Assembly: GCA_023159155.1 (NCBI GenBank)
Contig: JAJNNX010000023.1
Span: 372,001 to 436,000, forward strand
Length of the DNA: 64,000 nucleotides
Origin: Ustulina deusta
Lineage: Eukaryota > Ascomycota > Sordariomycetes > Xylariales > Xylariaceae
Reading direction: 5' to 3'
The position numbers were made by a program, and so were the translations under genes. The notes below the pieces were generated by a model. The model worked only from the letters and a program-made list of their open reading frames with translations. It had not been told where the DNA came from and searched no databases. Shown piece by piece: positions 45,662 to 57,364 of the stretch; within the stretch, counting starts at the first letter, position 1; each line of letters opens with the position of its first letter.

Positions 45662-46234
45662 GCGAAGAAGGTAGCAACGAGACATTTTGGTCAATTGATT
45701 ATCAATTACATTCGGATTGAATTCCCAATACTTGCCAGCCACTTTTTTGCGTTTACTACTCGAACACCGGGCCGATCTTCATTCGTGTCTCCAGAAGCGG
45801 CATGACACTGGGTGACTCCAGTGGCTGAAAGGACTCAAGCTCACTATAAAGTGGGTGGTAGTAGAGCCGAACTTGTGTCTATAACTTCTGAATACTTGCA
45901 TATTGGTACCTATGACAGCTTCCAGTATCTAGTAGCACAACAGGTATGCTTCGCATTCGCCCCTTTTTTTGTCTTTCATGCTGTCTTTTAGTGGGTGTGT
46001 TACACTGTTGGGCTGTATCTGTCGGGTCGTGGTATTACCCATGGCGAGCTTGACTCACCCCCCCACCCTACTCCCCCTATGACAATGGCTCCTTGCATGC
46101 CCTTGCTCTAGTGCTTGGGTGTCGCTTGTATATAAGTCTCTTTGTTCCTCCGCCTCAATCTCATAACTTACACCAGACTACCAAGTCCAGTCTTACTTAT
46201 CCTTCACATATCAAATCCCCAAACAGTTCGCGAA
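45662..46234. promoter_or_regulatory. Upstream region of NRPS-like gene with TATA box
   Basis: TATATAAG at 46129-46136, 106 bp before the ATG, is a good TATA element; pyrimidine-rich sequence follows it. No other gene is seen in the gap behind the truncated P450. Confidence 0.55.
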
Positions 46235-49200
46235 ATGGAATTTACTCCAGCTTATGGTCGAAGACTCATGCCCACCGTGCTAGATGACCTCGCGGCACGA
46301 TCTCCTGCTAGAGTCTATGCTGCTGTTCCCAAGACGAATGACGTCAAGGATGGCTTCAGGGATATTACCGTCGCTGATGTAGCTCGGATGGTCAATTTCA
46401 TCGCTTGGTGGGTTGAAGGCCGCTTTGGAAAAAGTGACAAGTTTGAGGCCATTGGCTATATTGGCATAGCTGACGTTCGCGGACCCATCCTGTTCCAAGG
46501 ACTCGTCAAGAGCGGCTTCAAGGTATTGGAGTGTCCCCCTCCCCTCGGGTACTTGGTGCTAATACACCGCAGATATTGCTATTGTCTCCACGCAACCCAG
46601 CGTCCACCAACATATCCCTGATGACGCAGACAGGCTGTTCCAAATTACTATATGCATCGGAATTATCCCCTCTCATCGACCCAATGAGAGCTTCCAGCCT
46701 TTCACTTTGTGCTGAAGCGATTCCCTCATTCGAGGATATGGTGGCAAGTACACCAAAGCATTACCCATATCAGAAACTCTTTGAAGACGCCCAAGATGAA
46801 CCAGCAGCTGTTCTTCATTCATCGGGCTCGACTAGTAAGTCATGGTCGTATGTGAGACTATGAAATCCGTCTGAACACATACAGGGCTTCCAAAACCAAT
46901 TATCATGACACATGGATCATTCGCGGTTCTTGATAACGAGCACAATCTACCCGAGGTCACGGGGCGCAAGCGAAGGGATTGGACTATGTGGAGCTTTGAG
47001 AGAGGAGGCCGTTTATTCACAGTCTTCCCATTCTTCCATGTAAGTTAGATACTCAAACAACGAATAAATCTCTTAACTAACAACAACAGCTAGGCGGATT
47101 CTTAATGTTTACAGGTACATACTAATACTGATTCATTATTGTGTGCAGCCTTGCTGATAGATGCAGTTGCCACAATCTTTGGTAAAACGACGATCGTATA
47201 CGCGCCACCGTTCCTGGTCCCAGATGGTACTCTAATAAGAGATATCATGCTCCAACAGCGACTCAAAGCTCTTTTGTTGCCGCCATCGCTCGTTGAGCAG
47301 CTCATAAAGGAGCCACAAGGAATGGAGCTGGTCAAAAATTTGGATTTTGTTGCTTACAGCGGCGCCCCATTGAGTTCGGCCACTGGAAACCGACTATCGA
47401 AGATCATCGACGTGTTTTCACCTTACGGCGCAACGGAGACATATCCCCAGCCAGAATTGGCCACTGCTCCAGAGGACTGGGAGTGGCATGAGTTCAGTCC
47501 ACATTGCAAACATGAAATGCAACTATTCGATCCCGAGGAGGAGACATACGAACTTGTGATAATGTCCGGAGAAAGCAGCAAAGACACTGCGGCGGTCTAT
47601 CATAACCTTCCCGATAGCCGTGGACAATTTCACACAAAGGATCTATTCGTCCGAAACGCCGAGAAACCCAATCTGTTCAAGTATTACGGACGCAAAGACG
47701 ACATTATAACTCTCAGCAATGGCGAGAAGTTCAACCCTATCCCTTTCGAACTTAGCGTTCAGGGTGACAGTTCGATTAAAGGCGCTCTGGTGATTGGCAA
47801 TGGTCATTCACAACCTGCGCTCTTACTCGAGTCTAAGAGTCCTGACCAACCTTCACTGGAAGATCTCTGGCCACTGATGGAAAAGTCCAACACCCTAGTT
47901 CCAGGCCAAGGACGGATCCATCGCGGCATGATCATCCTTGGCTCTCCTGATAAACCATTCGCGAGAACTGGGAAAGGAACCATCATTCGTCGATTAACTG
48001 AAGATGCTTATCGGTCCGAAATCGAGAAGCTTTACGTAAATATGCATAACTCCGGTGTTTACGATCTCCAGGCCGATGCTCAAACGCTTAGTTATGACAG
48101 AGCCACGATATCCAAGTTTCTGCGCTCAATCCTTATTGCGGGATTTCCTGCTGGTGTAAGCATAGGTGAGGACCAGGATTTCTACGCTGTCGGTCTAGAT
48201 TCGATTCAGACAACCATCTTAGTATCGAGCCTGAAGCGCAATCTTCAGGGACACACCACAGCGTCGTGTGATTGGATTACCCCGCGGACTATTTTCAAAA
48301 ATCCAACTATCAAAGCTCTGTGTGAGCTGTTCTATGGGTTCTTGAACAAAGGCACTATCCTCAAGCGAAATGATGAAAATGAGGATGTCGTGCCCAAATA
48401 CCTCACAGCCCTGACCAGTACATCGAAATCAACCGAGATGAGAGAACCACGCACGTTAACAACAGTCGCCGTCGTGGGCTCAACCGGGTTCCTAGGCTCT
48501 GAACTGATAGCAAGCCTACTCATGGACTCGTCAATTATCCGGATCTACTGCCTCAATAGATCCCAAGACGCAAAGGAGCGAACACTCACACAACTCAACT
48601 CAGAACGTTTCACGCCTCTACTGCACAAACTCAAATATCTCACCATTGAACTCGGTAAACCGCGCCTCTCGGTCTCTCCGAAGACGACCACAGCAAGCTC
48701 GCAGCAGAGCTCGACGCCATCATCTTCAACGCATGGAGACTGGACTTCAACCTGACCGTCCACTCCTTCCACCCTTTTCTCCACGCGCTCGTAGAAGTCA
48801 TCAATCTCTCCGCCACGAGCGCCCGAAGCCCACGCATTCTCTTCGTCAGCTCGCTGTCCTCAGTGGGCAGTCTGGCAAGCACCTCCACTGTGCCCGAAGC
48901 CCTCGTCGACGACCCCGCAGCAGCTGCACCCATGGGTTACGCCCGGTCCAAACTCGCCGCGGAGCGCATCCTGGCCGTTGCGTGCCGGCGGTACGGCATA
49001 CCGGTCTTGGTGGTGCGTATCTGCCAGCTTGTTGGTGCCTCGGCGGGGAGCGACGGATCGTGGCTCTCGGCCGTTGTCACGACTTCCAAGACGCTGAATC
49101 TGATCCCTAGTCACGTTGCGGTTGTGGACTGGGTGCGCGTTAGCGATGCGGCGAAAATTCTGTACAATTTCCTCAAAGCGCCGGGAGGAGAGAGAGAAGC

Positions 49201-49498
49201 ACTGTTTTATCATATTACGCATCCAAAACAGCAGTCGTGGGATATTATCGTAGATGCCCTGCGCAAGCGATTGAATGGTGCGAGTGTTGTTCCGCTCCGC
49301 GAGTGGATTGGTAGGCTTAGGGAGATTGAGAACCCGAGCAGGGATAAGTTGCCAGCTGTGATGATACTGGATTTCTTTGAGTTGTTGGCTGAGGGCGCGG
49401 AGAAGTCGATGTATGATACTCAGCGCGCTTCCGGCGCTTCGAGTGTGAGTTTGACGGCGATTGATAGCAAGTTTGTTGAGACTTGGTTGGGAGAGTGA
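46235..49498 (+). CDS. NRPS-like adenylation-thiolation-reductase enzyme, frameshifted
   Basis: Exons 46235-46522, 46573-46834, 46885-47039, 47090-47114 (25 bp) and 47149-49498 code for about 1025 residues if one frameshift is ignored. The adenylation domain has HSSGSTRLPKPIIMTHGSF (A3), FSPYGATETYP (A5) and KYYGRKDDIITLSNGEKFNP (A8-like). The carrier domain has FYAVGLDSIQTT with the Ser for phosphopantetheine (about residue 640). The reductase domain has VAVVGSTGFLGSELI for NADPH, LFVSSLSSVGS, and MGYARSKLAAERIL with the Tyr-x-x-x-Lys. At 48669-48670 two bases (TC) within cgcctctcggtctctcc break the frame just inside the reductase; the original frame ends at 48755. The second frame then runs open to 49498. 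By family it activates a carboxylic acid, loads it on its carrier and releases it as an aldehyde or alcohol. Confidence 0.9.
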
Positions 49499-51173
49499 AT
49501 AGGGTCTTGAAAATAGGGAAAGTTGAAGTCTAAAATGGAGACTATGCAGGTAACTCTTGAAAGTCATCAAGATGGCGATATACGAGTCTCAATAAGTAGG
49601 CAGTTCACCTCAGTGCTCGTTACTCTATGTGCTTGCTGTCAAATCATACTATTTTTTTTAATTATGCTAACTTATACACCAAGCTTATTTAATCGCCTCT
49701 AAGGGAAACATCATCTTCATCTACCAGCAAGCTACAAATTAGCTTCACATGTTCGAAATATGAAATCAAAACCACCGTCTTCAGTGCCTAAACTTTGTGG
49801 CTATTTTCTGAGAGACACGAATGACGTCAGCTATGCCACGAAAGTCTTGGACTTTGACAAGAGCAGTAAATTGATTCCATGATCACAATCAATGCTACCG
49901 CTTTGTTATAGTGATAGATCAATCATGATTGTATTGTGGTGGCGGATGGGAAGAACCTCTAGTCCTAAAGGCTTCTATACCAACACTTTAACATTTATAT
50001 GTATTATTTAACCTGTGTTTTTAGTCTGGAATTCGTACATAGACTTGAGTGCATTTTCCCATTCGATTATTTGCGACAATCAATTATAAAACAGTAGGCG
50101 AAATGTCAGTTTCCAGGCGGTTTATTTCACCGTCTTTCTTGCTTTATCAAATGATAGACAACGGTTGCGGATCGTGAGGGGCTATTAACTTCTTGATCTA
50201 TCGGCAGTTCGGAGCGTAGGGTCTTCGTTCCAACATTATTACATTGCTATACATTCGGATCTCGACTACTGATTCCCGCGTTATGCAAGTTAGAGGTGAT
50301 TTTTAGTATGAATTAATGACGTTATCAAAATTCCATCCTCCTCGCCCCCCTACCGTCATCGTTAGCAACCGAAATCCCCATTATACTACGGACTATCTCC
50401 TTCTCCTACCCTAACAGCGTCCAAATTACACCAGATGTTGAATGTACAGTATTCACGGACATAAGTGGTGTATACAGGCCACCGAAACCAAGATATGGGA
50501 TCCAGGTTCATGAAGTACTTGATAGCAGACGACCGATGCGATAGCCGGGTGTCTCAGAGCGTTGAACAACCTAGGCGTATTTTACAACTGGTATCCGATT
50601 CAACTCCCGCCTCTTCTATTTAGACTATATTTCACAGAAGAGACGGATAATCCATTGAATTATCACCACTGTATTGATTTTCTTATTGGCTAATGCTCCT
50701 TGTTCGCAAGTGAGGTCCTGTCTACATAATTCAACATGTGAGCAGTCTTGGCATCTACGGCACTTGTATTCGTCATTTTGTAGATGAATATCGCTGATCG
50801 TATGGGGTAAAGATCTTTACCGGTAGCCTAGCCGTGTCGTCGGAGAATTGCCGTACTGAAATAGACTAGCCGAGCAGCCTATCGCATGGGGCAGTTAAAC
50901 CACCATGTCGCCGGTAAAAGTAGTTTAATCTTGGATACGACTCCTGATTTGTTTGTGCAGCGCGCCGTGTTCCAACTCAACCCTATATCAGGAAATGTAA
51001 CTATTACATCGTTGTTCAATAAGTATGGGATTTGCTTTTCCTCTAAATGATACGTGGGATCCAAGGCGCGACCGGCTGGAAACATTCTTAAGAAGTTGAC
51101 TCGACACTGAACCAAGCTCCCTTGTTTCTCCTCCTTCTTCACCCATCCGCTGCTGCACTAATTCGTCACAAAG
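49499..51173. other. Intergenic, no gene seen
   Basis: About 1.7 kb of AT-rich sequence between the NRPS-like and DUF1996 genes. Short open frames only, without motifs. A further pathway gene is not detectable here. Confidence 0.5.
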
Positions 51174-52982
51174 ATGAAGTCGTTCTCCATCGTCTTCGCG
51201 CTCGTTGCGCCTGTCCAGGCAGGTCTTCGCTTTGCATGCTCTTCTCTCACCATACAAAGACTTGACCCAGTTGTCGAACCAGGGCAAACCCCATCAGCTC
51301 ACGTTCATCATATCGTTGGAGGAAATGCTTTCAATGCTACCATGACTGGTGATGTTGGCGAGAGGGGTACATGCACAACTTGCGAAATGGCGGAAGACTT
51401 CAGCAATTATTGGACAGCGGTGCTGTGAGTAATATCCGGAGGCTTGTTTTGAGACACTGACAGACTACACTTAAATTGGAGATTACTGACCCCGAGTGTT
51501 GGCAGTTACGTGAGTATTTCCCGGAAGCTCTCTCTTCTTACTGTCATAAATTACAATCAAAATAGTCAAACTGACCTCGCGTGTTATAGTGTACGCCTCC
51601 CTAAGCCTTCTGCTCCTTCAACATAAATTTCATACCCGTGTGCTCCCGCATACTTCACCCCCCCCCCCCCCCAAATCTCTGAAACAAAGAGCCAACTCTT
51701 CACGAACAGCGATTTCTAATACCCAAGATCTATAGTCAAGCATCCTACTAACGGTTCATATCACCGCGTGCCGGTCAAAAGTAACGCGGCTCTCGCTGCT
51801 GGGACTACTGGTGGAATGACCATCTACTATACTCAGGTACGCACGCAAAACTTCGTTATTCAATTGTCATTCTTTAAAAAAACTGAGGACTAGAGAATTA
51901 ATTCTCTTGCAGTAAGCTTGTCCTTGCACCTGCAGTCTAGAGAGATAGACGTAGGGTCGATCGTGATAGTGAATAAAATACCCTAGGTCGGCATGGTGTA
52001 CTGATTTACATCACAAGGCACGACTTTAGCACCGATGCATTGAATCAGCAATACATCACTGCGTTCCCACCAGTAAGTTTGCTAGATCTTCATCGTCTTG
52101 AACGGTCTAATAATCTTTAGGGCTTCCGTATGACTGTGGGATCCCCGACAACGGGCACTCTCGACGAGGCTAAACGTCATATCGGTCTACGTTACAACTG
52201 CCTCCAGACCCTCCTCAATAGAGGTGCGGAGATGGTTGATTTCCCAGACAGACCTTGCCCAGGTCAGTACGGTGGAGTCTCTTATACCCCTACTTGACGT
52301 GTCTCTGGAGGATTAGCTGCTTACATAAGCACTTTCTCCTGTCGCTCGAGAGAGCTCCTACAACCCATGATATTGTTCACTATAAACGGCAATTACTAAC
52401 TTCAAATTCCTAAACAATAGCTGGAATTTTTGCCGTCCACCATTTCCCCGCGTGAGTGGCCCATTCATACATCGCATAACAAAACGCCCCTAACGGAAAT
52501 TTAGCTGCTGGGATGGAAAGAACCTTGACAGTCCAGACCACCAATCTCACATGTACAACACAATTGCGTATGACGGTTTTACGAACGCTCCGCCATGCCC
52601 GGCCTCACACCCAGTTCGTATGCCTCAACTAACATATGAGACTGTCTGGGATACAACCAAGTTCAATAGCTTGTGGCCATCCGGTACCCCCAACCCATTC
52701 GTCTGGAGTTTCCAAGGAAGTTCAGGGTACGGAACGCACGCGGACTACATGTTCGGGTGGAAAGGCGACTCCCTCCAGCGTGCTATGAACAAATCAGAGT
52801 GCTTCTATGATGGCTGTGGTTCAATTAAGAAGCAGACGATGGCTGTGGCTAATCAGTGTACCGTGAAGGATATGATTGGTGAGGAGACTGATGGATGTAG
52901 GTGCTCAATCTTCTGGACACTACTACTTCTTTGATACTAATTTTTCACAGGGCTCACTTCACTTCCTGGTATGGCGATGTAA
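51174..52982 (+). CDS. Secreted DUF1996 protein
   Basis: A signal peptide (MKSFSIVFALVAPVQAG) and LRFACSSLTIQRLDPVVEPG start the protein, followed by AHVHHIVGGNAF. Clear later exons are 51736-51836 (KHPTNGSYHRVPVKSN), 52121-52262, 52421-52451 (31 bp), 52505-52896 and 52951-52982. They give GFRMTVGSPTT, PCPAGIFAVHHFPACWDGKN, PDHQSHMYNT, YGTHADYMFGWKGDSLQRAM and DGWLTSLPGMAM. Two joints are unsure. The exon after residue 84 seems to be a micro-exon near 51506-51513. The exon ending at 52072 (QYITAFPP) has an unclear start. DUF1996 proteins are secreted, with conserved His/Trp/Asp residues and no agreed enzyme activity; some are linked to wood decay or virulence. No stop inside the sure exons. 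Confidence 0.82.
51658..51672. repeat. Poly-C run of 15
   Basis: Fifteen consecutive C residues inside a predicted intron of the DUF1996 gene. Such runs are prone to length error in sequencing. Confidence 0.9.
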
Positions 52983-53939
52983 GAATTTCGTATGGAAGAC
53001 GTAACGGTGGGTATGGCTGCGATTCACCAACGGTCTTTTGGTCGTTCATTTAGATGGACCTACAGTGTTCTGCTTGATGGTCTTATACTTATAGCAATGC
53101 GATCTTGTTCCAAACCTTGGGAAACTTGATTCTGTAGGGTTTTTCATACTGTACGACTTAAGTAACCACGGGTTTCCTTTTTATACAATCTACAAGAAGC
53201 CACCTTTAAAGCCCAAATGGTGTACTTAGAGGTTGTATATACTATAGCTCCACTAGTTTTCTACAAATGTCTAACATTCAATAATGCTAGTGTGAATGGG
53301 ATATTAGGCGTTCCGCCTTAGTTTTCGCAATATACAAGCTGAGCTGGTAGGCATTATTTTTCATCTAACTGATTTTAGCTCTGTCCTGCGGGGTGGCGAA
53401 GTTGCTTTTACTGTTACTGCTTAGGGTAATCTAGGTGCCGCCTGAACCGAAATCTACTAGATAGTTGCAGGATAGTTCGAATCGTCAAAGCACTACCTAG
53501 GTATCGGTCTTATATCAGAGTTTCTTCATGTCGGAATCTCGTTACATGAGTAAAGGTATGAATATGTCATAAATACGTGTTGTGCAAAAAGTCCAGAATG
53601 CTTTAGTGGGTGGTCTCCGTTAACGATATATAGAAGAATATTGCTCTCGGGGGCATGGTTTGCCTTAATAAGGAATGGTCCTCATGTTAAATCAATTAAC
53701 GAATGGGTAGATCGGTATTACAAGATATGAGATCAATTGAACGTAGGAATGTGTATATCATGCCCAGCCTTGTTCTCATTGTCTGAAGTCCAGTTAACTC
53801 GAGCAGTCAATCCAAACCATCACTTCTCTAGCCATCCTTTCGAGAGCTTGGCACGACAACGACCTGGATATCCTCAACTCATTTTATCATTCCACTTACA
53901 TCACCTTCCAAGAACGTTGAACTCTAGAAGGCCAAGACA
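52983..53939. other. Intergenic, no gene seen
   Basis: Nearly 1 kb without a supported open frame. The portion around 53235-53330 resembles a segment near 34.45 kb (see findings). Confidence 0.45.
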
Positions 53940-55207
53940 ATGAGACCCTCTCAGCTCCTAGCTCTCTGCCTCTCTGTGGCTCCATCCGCTTTGGCGGACC
54001 CCAAATCAAACGGAATTCGGGTTGAAAACAGAGGGGCGTTCTCCGGATAGTTTTACGTCAAGTCGGGGGCGCATGAGTCTAGACATTCTGGGCTTTTGGA
54101 TACTGGGCAGGATCACGTATTTAGCTTTGACGACCTGGTTAGGAATGGGTTTTCGGATGGCGAGAATTGCTGGGTGGATGTCGACGTTGAAGCCGGCGCG
54201 ACCAACCATGAATCTGGAGACAACTTCGACTTGTCGAAAACTGGTAACACAGAGACGTATAAGCTCACAGGCTCGAGTCTTTATCCTTCCTGGAGTCGAC
54301 AATTCGGCTGAAGAATGCCACGAGCAAGGAAGCTGTATAGCTTATCGGCGGAGAAGGGAACCAAAATGGGAAGTTGGCGTTGGCTATCGATTTGCAAGTA
54401 ATGGATCTGAGACTGCATGTCACCCACCATTTTCCTGGTATTGCTCTAGGATGAAGGAACCACTTTCTATATTACTTGCTAGAATCATTCATTAGGTTAC
54501 TTTAGGATTTCATGCGCTACAACAACGTTCATTGCATATTCCCATACATTCCAGATCTCCAGTCCATAAGGGGATTCTAATGTGACCAACGCAACACAGC
54601 ACACATTGGGCCGTGTACTCCTACAGGGGACGTGAGAGAAACCGAAGAACTAACTGAGATAGAAAGAAAAAAAGCTCCTTTTATAGTTATCCCACTGCGA
54701 CTTCAAGCGCGGGATCTTTAACGTCTCAGCATGTTCGTTGGTGACGGGTGCCGAGAAAAATGTCGTCATAATTCCTTCGAAAGGCTCCTGCACCTCTACG
54801 GATGCTCCTCTGATTCAGGAAATAAATTACTGGACAGTGGCGCTATACGCGGCATAGTGGTCGGAGCCGTGGTTGCTGCTATTGGTGTTGCAATTGTGTT
54901 TGCGATATGTCGTGAACGAAAGGGGAAATCACACACGGCACAGAATCCAGCACTCGATATGACCCTTATTGCCGATCCAGTACATAATCGCCATTCCAGC
55001 AGGCGGACAGGGACCATCGGCGCTAGTCAAGATACTGGCAGTAGCGAGGATAATAGAGATATTAATAGAGAAACCAAGCTACCGAACGAACAGCCAACGC
55101 CTATACATTATGAACTTTGGGGGAAGGGAGGAACTAAGACGAAGCCAAAGCGAGTGTCCAATTTAGGCAGTTCATCTTTACGTATCGAGGGAGAAGAGGA
55201 GTGTTGA
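53940..55207 (+). pseudogene. Decayed secreted, membrane-anchored protein
   Basis: The ATG at 53940 starts a clear signal peptide (MRPSQLLALCLSVAPSALA) and 36 codons, then a TAG (54048-54050). The same frame stays open beyond it: DTGQDHVFSFDDLVRNGF, then DGENCWVDVDVEAGATNHE, up to about 54290. There a shift moves to another frame with TIRLKNATSKEAV, a second TAG (54338-54340), and LIGGEGNQNGKLALAIDLQV. Further down an ORF from 54731 has a membrane helix (AIRGIVVGAVVAAIGVAIVF), a basic stop-transfer CRERKGK and a polar tail ending at 55207. Signal peptide, extracellular part, helix and tail fit one type I surface protein broken by two stops and at least one shift. Family not recognised. The first stop could in principle be avoided by an unseen intron. 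Confidence 0.6.
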
Positions 55208-57364
55208 AAGTGAACTGTATCAAGGAGTCACTTCATGTACTGTACAAGATCAAGGGCACGAAGGGCACAGGCATCACCGTTCATGTATATACCGAGGTCT
55301 TCCCACCTTCACTGATGTAGCGCTCATATACCAATCATTTCAAAGGGGGATATTGAAGTGGTGTGAGTGGATTACATAAGTAAGCACATGCTCAAGCCAC
55401 TTGGTGGCTATGCTAGTATGGGAGGATAAAACACCATAGGGAATACTCTCGACACTAGCTAGAGGGATCATCAACGACGCATGCGCAGAATAATAAAAAT
55501 TGATTTCCTCATTCCTATACGTTTGATCAACAGATCCCCCAAAAAAGACAATAGTGATTACTATACTAGGAAGTGTAGGTTCGGCCTATCTCCTAGTATA
55601 TGGGCACTACGATATTGAGACCGACCAAGAGTAGTTATTTACAGGTGTCCACTTCAATATTCACTTCGATTCGCCATTTTTGTCTACCTTGGGCAGTTTA
55701 GGCTGGCAGGATGAGAGGAAGGATGTGTCGTCAGACATGGTGTCTCCTACACCTATTCGGCGCGGCAGTTGGCCTGTCACGATATAGCCGGCGGGTGACT
55801 CAAGTGGGTGTGAGCTGATCCGCCCTACGAGAACAAGGTTATATATTTCTCTCTAAGAACGTTAGAGATGACATGTATGTATATGGAGAATTAATTTTCT
55901 CTAAAAAAGGCAGCCAAGTTTTGAAAAACGAAACTTTTAATTTCTGTAATCCGGGAATTGACTATGAGAACGCGCGAGGCAGGATTGAATCTACAACGGA
56001 CCTCGGTGGTGGAAAACACAAAGTAGATGGCTGTGTTTCTAAAACAGCCAATCCACGCCCACGTGTCCTTTAGCCGCTAGAATCCTTGCTGGGATGAAGA
56101 TCTATGCAACAGCGTGACGCAAGGGAGCTAGGAGACGATCAGGGAGACGGAAACACGCGTACATGGTGAGTTGGGCGTGACTATATGGCTGTGGTCTAAC
56201 CATAATCCTCTGGAAATTCTAAGTAGTTACAGCGCGGCGGCCCTTAAATTCTTTAATTGGCGGTTATAGCTAGAAGCTTAGTGTTCCAAGTTTGTGCAAA
56301 CGTACTGCTGTGCCACCACCAAGTTTGAAAGCTTTATTTTACGCTCGTATCCTAATTATCACAAGCCTTTGACATCGAGGATAACTATAGGCTAGTGGCC
56401 GATGCGAAAGTGGACAGAAGAGACTACGTGTCGAGATTTTGTGGAATACTGGAAGATTCACGGCTATTCTGGTTGCGCGCATGACATCAGAAGCAGATAC
56501 CACGAAGCTGACCCAGAACTGGGGTGTCGTGGTCGACTTTACGAAGAATTGCTTCCACAACTGCATGGGTGTAAACTTATTCTTATAATTTATGAGTCAC
56601 TACATTATCAGCTCGCGTCCTGCAAACTTCGTTTACCACAACAACTCGTTCCCCTGTCCGACCCAAGAAACCTGGACTGGCCCTAACCAACAGCCTCCGG
56701 TGGGGTTGTATGTAACACTCTGCCTTACCTCCAGCCTGAGAAATATTGCCCCTGTCAGATGTCCATTGTAGTCCTGGGTTTGCCCCTTGCTTTGTATGAA
56801 GCCGTAAGATGTGTAGAAACCCCGATTTAGCTGGCTCAAGCAGCTACTAAAACCACAATAACTCGGTGTTAGCCTGAAGGATGCGTGAAGTAGACCGGTC
56901 GTACCGATCTTCAAGCTGATGCAGGATTGTTTGTCAATGATTCACCTACATCTGCTGTTGTTTGACGCCTTGGTAGACTCCCCCTTGCTAAGTCTATACC
57001 GCAGGGTACAGTATCGCACAATGACGAGAAACATACTGAGAGCTATCTAACGTCTCATGTGTACGTGTAACCTTATTGCGGATAGATGAAAGATGGTGCA
57101 CAGCGGGCAGAGTGGAAAGGTCCGCATGAAGAAGTTTGGGAATACAAGGATTGTGCATGAACGCAAGGGGTGTATCCGAAAGTATTAAATATTCGTCATG
57201 ATCGCGAGAAAAAAGGACTCTGGTATTTTTCGAGACCAACAACGCGAGCTTGGTGGACACACCCAGATCCATCGTTATATGTATCGCTACTAGCCCGTCT
57301 CACCTCGCAGCCGAGAATAATCCTGACGTTAACATTTTGAAAGCCTAAATTTCGCCTGACAATC
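55208..57364. other. 2.1 kb region, no supported gene
   Basis: It contains a hairpin (55562-55600) and several short open frames (55873-56073, 56402-56686) that I do not recognise. Around 56565-56720 the plus strand reads FVYHNNSFPCPTQETWTGPN in one frame, which looks protein-like but has stops nearby. Nothing is called. Confidence 0.4.
55562..55600. repeat. Perfect 10-bp inverted repeat (hairpin)
   Basis: tatactagga at 55562-55571 pairs with tcctagtata at 55591-55600. Within the 19-base loop, tagg and ccta can pair again, giving an extended stem. It lies in non-coding sequence with no gene end nearby, so a terminator role is not supported. Confidence 0.7.
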
